Notes under the pieces: model-generated
The model's database searches: none
Told to the model about the DNA's origin: nothing
Seen by the model: the letters and a program-made list of their open reading frames with translations, nothing else
DNA from: Straminergon stramineum
Taxonomy: Eukaryota; Streptophyta; Bryopsida; Hypnales; Calliergonaceae
Direction of reading: 5' to 3'
DNA: 64,000 nt
NCBI GenBank assembly: GCA_963920665.1
Contig: OY987263.1
Span: 36,134,547 to 36,198,546 of the forward strand
Position numbers and translations under genes: made by a program
In this document: positions 59,401-64,000 of the stretch, piece by piece
Position numbering within the stretch: the first letter of the stretch is position 1
Layout: each line of letters begins with the position of its first letter

Positions 59401-61731
59401 GAATCCTTCTATGGTATGTAATACAAAAGTGCAACTAGTCATCCTCACAATTTTGTTGTGAAAAGGGGAGATCTTCTATAGAGTAGTTTGACTTCCAATG
59501 AGCGTTTTGGCATTTTCTTAAGCCAATGATTCACACGGTACCCAAAGGATGATTTCCACACTTACGAGTCTGTCCTTTAACCCTAAAACAATGTTCCATC
59601 CAAAATTGGCTTTTGGTTTGCAACGTATACCACTATGAATAGAAATACTTGTCAAGGCTACAAAGGTTGTACAAAGGGTGATGGACAGAGCCAGTATGTG
59701 AAAGTTTGAACAACTCCAGTGTAGGCGTATCAAGTTGTGAAGAGCACAATTTGTAATTTTGGCCTAAGCTTATTGTTGGGTTACATGTTGTAGATGATGT
59801 GCATCAAATTTGGAATCATTTGACCAAATAAATGACAAGATTATAATGTTTTAGTGTTGAAAAAGGATGTTGAAATTTTCCTAGATGCACATTAGGAGGT
59901 GAAATCCAGTTTGTAAATCTACTCAAATGAAAAAACTTAAAACAATCAAGTGATTCAAAATTAGCATACGTACAAACATATTGGTGAGAGAAAATATCAT
60001 TCAATTGACTTGTTGTGTCTGCAAATGGCTTTGAAATGTCAAAAAACAAAAAGAAAAGTTGGAAAACCACATCTAAATCTGAACCTCCTTCTACTAAAAT
60101 GTTTCTTAGTCACTCATAACTTCTTGAATTGATATGAAATTTTAGCCAGACAAACTAGACTAGTATGCATAATTTTCCAAATTTTTTTATTGGAAACAAA
60201 CACTACATGAAGAAGAAACAAGCCGCTAGAGTTCATTGTAATCCAAAAATGTCCTGATTTTGAACTTCAAATTGCTCCCAAACATTCAAAACAACTTGGA
60301 TTGACATGAAAATTTAATCACAATAACTAGACTTCAAGGGGAACATAAGTCAACAATTTTTTTGAAAAAGAACATGGGATGAAGGAGATATAAGCCCCCA
60401 AAGTTGCAGCCATCAAATGCAATTTGGTGAACTCAAATTGAATGTATGAACTTCGATTGGCTTCCACAAACTTAGTACATCTTGGATTGATCTGAAAAAT
60501 TTACTTCACAAACTAGAAGAGAGAACGCAAATTTTATAGCAAGCTTTATTGAATTTGGGCATCCAATGCAAAAGTTACAGCACTTTGAATTGGACTTCAA
60601 GCTATGTGAGGATACTTTTGGTCCCACGATGAGGGATTAATGCTTCAGTCTATGAACAAATGACCGGTGCACCTGACTATATTCTGACTGACTAGAAATA
60701 TGGTGACGAAGACGGTGGCCGTATCCAGAAACGCACATCGTTTAAGGGTTAAGGGTTAAACACCTTTCAATAATCACCTATCAAAGACAATTGCATAGAA
60801 CAATTTAACAGAGAACTGCGTTCTAGCTCACGAGCAAGCAAACACACGTCAAGCAAGACTGGCCCTCCAAGCAAGATTGGTCCAAGCTGGGTTCATATAT
60901 GTAGTAGATTAATATATAGAACGGGAACACGGGATACAGATGAATGACAGACGTATTCAATCAGATGAACGAAAGTATTCTAATTTTTCACTTTGTTCAT
61001 TAATACATAAAAATTATGTGACAAACTTTACATTAAAAAAACAAAGCAGAGAAGTGAAAATCTAATGAAGAATCACCAAACATTCATGCAAGAAACGTCA
61101 TCGATCACCCTGTCTTTCTTACAACAAAGTCTCCAAACTTTTCATACTTCAATCACTCCAATCTCTACCATTCTCTTCCAAAAAAACAGGCATACTTCAC
61201 TAAACGAGCAGCTTACAACAATTGATCGTTGACTTCGAGAGAATTCCTCACAATTATGATTGTGCACTGCTGCACAAGATATAACTCAATTCATCATCAC
61301 TAAATTGTAGAGATCCTAATCACCAAAAATTCATGCAAGCGAACCCTAAACCCTTGCACTTCTTCTTCCAACAAAGTATGCAAACTCCGAACACATCAAT
61401 CCAGCAGTTATGCACTCAGATCGACCTCTACAATTCCCTGCGAGGGACACACAAATGCTTCATGCACTAAACAAGCGACAACAATTCTTCATTGGAGTGA
61501 AGTCCTCACAATAATGCATGTGTACAGGATCTAAATCATTTCCAAAATTGTAGATCCCATCAACAAAAATTCATACGCGCTCATCATTTTGCAGAGACAG
61601 TTCTTCCACTAAAGTCTACAAACTTCTACCACACGGACAATGCTGTCCACAATGGATCTCCACACAAATAAACCCTGTCTACCAAGTTCATGAAATCGCT
61701 AGATTGCGCACAATGCGCGAATTGCGAGGGT
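56412..61731. other. Long AT-rich intergenic region, no gene seen
   Basis: Over 5 kb with no supportable gene. It contains short AT-rich duplications (57537-57600) and three diverged units at about 60.1-60.6 kb (listed separately). The final 700 bp are less AT-rich and probably hold the 3' UTR of the minus-strand polyketide synthase gene. Confidence 0.45.
60118..60600 (+). repeat. Three diverged tandem units of about 185 bp
   Basis: Units begin near GAATTGATATGAAATTTTA (60125), GGATTGACATGAAAATTTAA (60298) and GGATTGATCTGAAAAATTTA (60483). Each continues with ACAA.CTAGA, an AAGAA/GAAGGA segment and a CAAA...TTGAACTTC/TGAACTTC-like end. Noncoding. Confidence 0.55.
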
Positions 61732-63148
61732 CTAGAGAGGGACGCTGCGGAGAAGCGAGACTTCCATGTTGAATCCGGGACCCAGACCAACAAGGAAACC
61801 CCACTCGCACCCCGCGCCCGTGGTGGCCGCATCCACGCGCTTCGAGCGCTTCCGCATCTCGTCCAACACGAACAAGCAAGTGGGACTCGACATGTTGCCG
61901 AAGTTCCGCAGCACATCCCAGCTGGGCTGCAGTTGCTCCTTCTCCAAGCCAAAGACCTCCGCAACCACTTCCAGAATCTTGTACGCGCCCGGATGCACCA
62001 CCCAGAACATGTCGCCGTACTCCGGCGTACCCACGAGATCGCGTCCCGGGGAAGTGAGCTCGTTAAGATGCTTGGCGATGAGTTTCGGCACGGTGTCTTT
62101 CTCTAGCAATTGCAGCAGACCTGATTCGGAGAGCACACCCGAGAGGGCGGTCGCGCTTTCTGGAACCGTCATTTGCGTCGACCAGTACAGCTCGAAGATT
62201 GGACGCTCCGGAGCGACAGGGTCGCATCCCAGGATGAGGGCGCACGCGCCATCGCCGAGCGTGACGTGCGCCAGGAAGCCGTCCACCTTGTACAACGTCT
62301 CCTCGATGGGTTTCCGGAAGTTCATCACTGTATTGGCTTCGACTGCAATGACCAAGACGCGCGCGTTCACGGCGCTCTCGGCAAGGATGCGTCCCACGCG
62401 AATCACGGCGCCTCCGCCCCAGCAACCCGTCTGGTTCATGCAGATGCGCTGGACTGTGGGCGCCAGGTTGAGCTTCCGGGCGATGGCGAGGTCCATCCCG
62501 GGGATGTCGGCGGCGCTAGTGGTAGCGACCACCATGTGGGTGATGGCGGAGAGGGGCAGGCCCCACTCCGCGACCGCGTTGTGGGCCGCCGCAGCGGCGA
62601 TCTCAGGGACAACCTTGTTGGCGATCGTCACGCGTGTCCTCAGGCTCACGTCGTCGTAGCTGGCGAACTCCGGGTACTGCGCGACGAGCTCCGGGGTCAC
62701 GAAGGTGTGTCGCTTGTCGATGCAGGACTGGTCACCTACGTAATTTGTAGAAAGCAAAACATACATCAATAAAACACTATAAATCCCATCGGCCGACCCC
62801 ACGTAACACCATTCACAAAAAGATCGAAGATTTTCGAACACCAGAAAGTGCATGTCACCCGTATTAACCCCTTGCAAATTAAAGGCAATCATAGCAAATG
62901 AAATTAACAATCAAACAGTGACCACGACGGCACTTACACATGCGCTTGAACTTCGCCTTCAGAGACGCGTTGTCGCTCACCCCGCACATTTCGAAAAGCT
63001 TGTCGTGGTAAGTAGTCTGCTCGATTGTAGCAGCAGGGTAGGCCGTGCCGATAGCCAACACAGACGCTGGCCCCTTCGGCAATGCCACAATACGAGCATG
63101 AGGCTCCTGCACGCCGACCTCCCGGCGGGATCCATTACTCACAGCCAT
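61732..63148 (-). CDS. Type III polyketide synthase (chalcone synthase superfamily)
   Basis: Two exons, 62938-63148 and 61732-62735, join to 1215 nt, or 404 residues. The 202-bp intron splits Cys71 (T|GT; MCDQS...), the position conserved in plant chalcone synthase genes. It condenses a CoA starter with malonyl-CoA units; the product cannot be told from sequence. The catalytic triad is Cys175 (QTGCWGGG), His318 (WVVHPG) and Asn351 (GNMSS). The family loop is GLGPG (387-391). Odd points by alignment to alfalfa CHS2: gatekeeper Phe215 is Leu230 and Phe265 is Gln279. The Thr197 region (ANTVMNFRKP) has a one-residue insertion without Thr in that place, and GGPAIL after the His is GAYKIL. G256 and S338 equivalents remain. 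These changes argue against a standard naringenin chalcone synthase. The gene is much GC-richer than its surroundings. Confidence 0.93.
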
Positions 63149-63284
63149 GATACTTAATCACACAACGAACAGGAACCCCAGCTGATCTCAAAACTCCAAA
63201 AAAATTCCGCGGACGCGCAACATCAACGTAACTGAGCGCGCGCGCACAATGGAGAATGATGTGCAGCTGAATTTTGGGTGCAGA

Positions 63285-63291
63285 CTTTATA
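63285..63291 (-). promoter_or_regulatory. Candidate TATA box of the polyketide synthase gene
   Basis: TATAAAG on the minus strand, 137 bases upstream of the start codon. It implies transcription from near 63258 and a 5' UTR of about 110 bases. An ACGT-core element (TACGTA) lies just upstream at about 63315, a motif class common in CHS-family promoters. Confidence 0.6.
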
Positions 63292-63331
63292 GCTAGGTCG
63301 GGCCGGGCCTTCACTACGTACCACCGAGGCA

Positions 63332-64000
63332 TGCATCGACTGATGCTGGGATCGATCGGATGGGGTAATTCTCATTTTAATTATATTTAAACAACGTACG
63401 TCCATCAATGCGAGCACCGCAACATAATGGAGCTGCGAGATTGGATGCATGCCGAGCGCGCGGATTCACACTAGGCTGACCTTGAATTTTTTTTCAATGG
63501 TAGGGGAGTGATCTGATGGCTACCGTGATAGCTGACTTGTGTGCGAGAGGCTGGCTGCTCGCTCTGGTTGAAGACTTGAAGTTGACGTGATCGAATTACA
63601 GTAAGTTCGCTGTGACGTACTATAGAAATTCTTCAAAAGATCGATTACCAAAGAATTGAAATTGTACGTGGCTCTACGTTGGCGACTGGTACCGTTGCGG
63701 TCAGTGTTTGTTGAGGCCATTAATTCCGCATTGGCGACGTCCTCGAGGCATGATTCGGAGGTTTGATTTTCTGCTTGCGGTCTTTGCTTGACTGACTGGG
63801 AGTGGCGGGGTCCGGCCGGGGGCGGGTCCACGACTGGCGATGAGTGGGACGGATGCGTAACTTTGACGACGGTAGTTAATTAGTTACTCGGAGATTCACG
63901 ACTTGTGGGGATTGAAATATATTTTCTCGGTAATTATGTCCTATTTTGAGCATCTCCATTCTTTCACTAATTCACTAAAAAAATCATGTCTACATATGGT
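63332..64000. other. Upstream region of the polyketide synthase gene, no gene seen
   Basis: Contains the upstream part of the promoter and unassigned sequence to the window edge. The 103-codon minus-strand open frame at 63520-63831 is Ser/Thr-rich with no recognisable content and cannot be supported. Confidence 0.35.

Noticed and set aside
61766..62659. 297-codon plus-strand open frame
   Set aside because: Antisense shadow of the GC-rich polyketide synthase exon.
63520..63831. 103-codon minus-strand open frame upstream of the polyketide synthase
   Set aside because: No domain, no splice partner and Ser/Thr-rich composition; could be chance in GC-richer promoter DNA.

Overview
The window is nuclear DNA from a land plant, most likely a moss or another seed-free plant; the species cannot be fixed from the sequence alone. 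Plant origin rests on a chloroplast fructokinase-like protein of the transcription machinery (FLN1), a plant type III polyketide synthase with the family's conserved intron in a Cys codon, a plant-type beta-ureidopropionase and a Copia retrotransposon. Genes are split by short GT-AG introns and lie as GC-richer islands in long AT-rich DNA full of repeats. I rebuilt several genes exon by exon; the phases sum to whole codons in each gene called complete.

Layout. 0-2.2 kb: AT-rich flank with one foldback element. 2.2-6.0 kb (+): FLN1-like gene, six exons, 490 aa. 7.0-7.8 kb: decayed gag-like retroelement piece. 7.9-10.9 kb (+): gene joining an RNase H fold, with two of four catalytic acids replaced, to a C-terminal CCCH zinc finger. 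11.97-17.56 kb (-): nearly intact Copia element with 245-bp LTRs, a 5-bp target duplication and a primer site of the half-tRNA-iMet type used by Drosophila copia. 18.5-18.8 kb (-): two exons resembling the first part of a dynein LC7/roadblock domain. 20.0-21.3 kb (-): intronless, unrecognised multi-pass membrane protein. 28.0-29.8 kb (-): five-exon gene for a small very basic protein resembling the C11orf98 family. 34.8-39.1 kb: cluster of unrelated tandem arrays. 39.7-42.1 kb (+): ATP-binding universal stress protein, four exons. 47.7-48.3 kb (+): two 3' exons resembling an ACT-like bHLH C-terminus with an acidic tail. 50.1-53.6 kb (+): beta-ureidopropionase, six exons, 409 aa. 61.7-63.15 kb (-): type III polyketide synthase, two exons, 404 aa, with altered active-site gatekeepers.

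The genes are ordinary, independently transcribed nuclear genes and form no cluster or pathway. FLN1 would act in the plastid-encoded RNA polymerase complex, the ureidopropionase in pyrimidine breakdown, the stress protein in nucleotide-dependent signalling, and the polyketide synthase in specialised metabolism. The most notable items are the copia-type half-tRNA priming site in a young plant element, the pseudo-RNase H/zinc-finger fusion, the gatekeeper-altered polyketide synthase, and a set of small DNA-transposon derivatives with exact target duplications.
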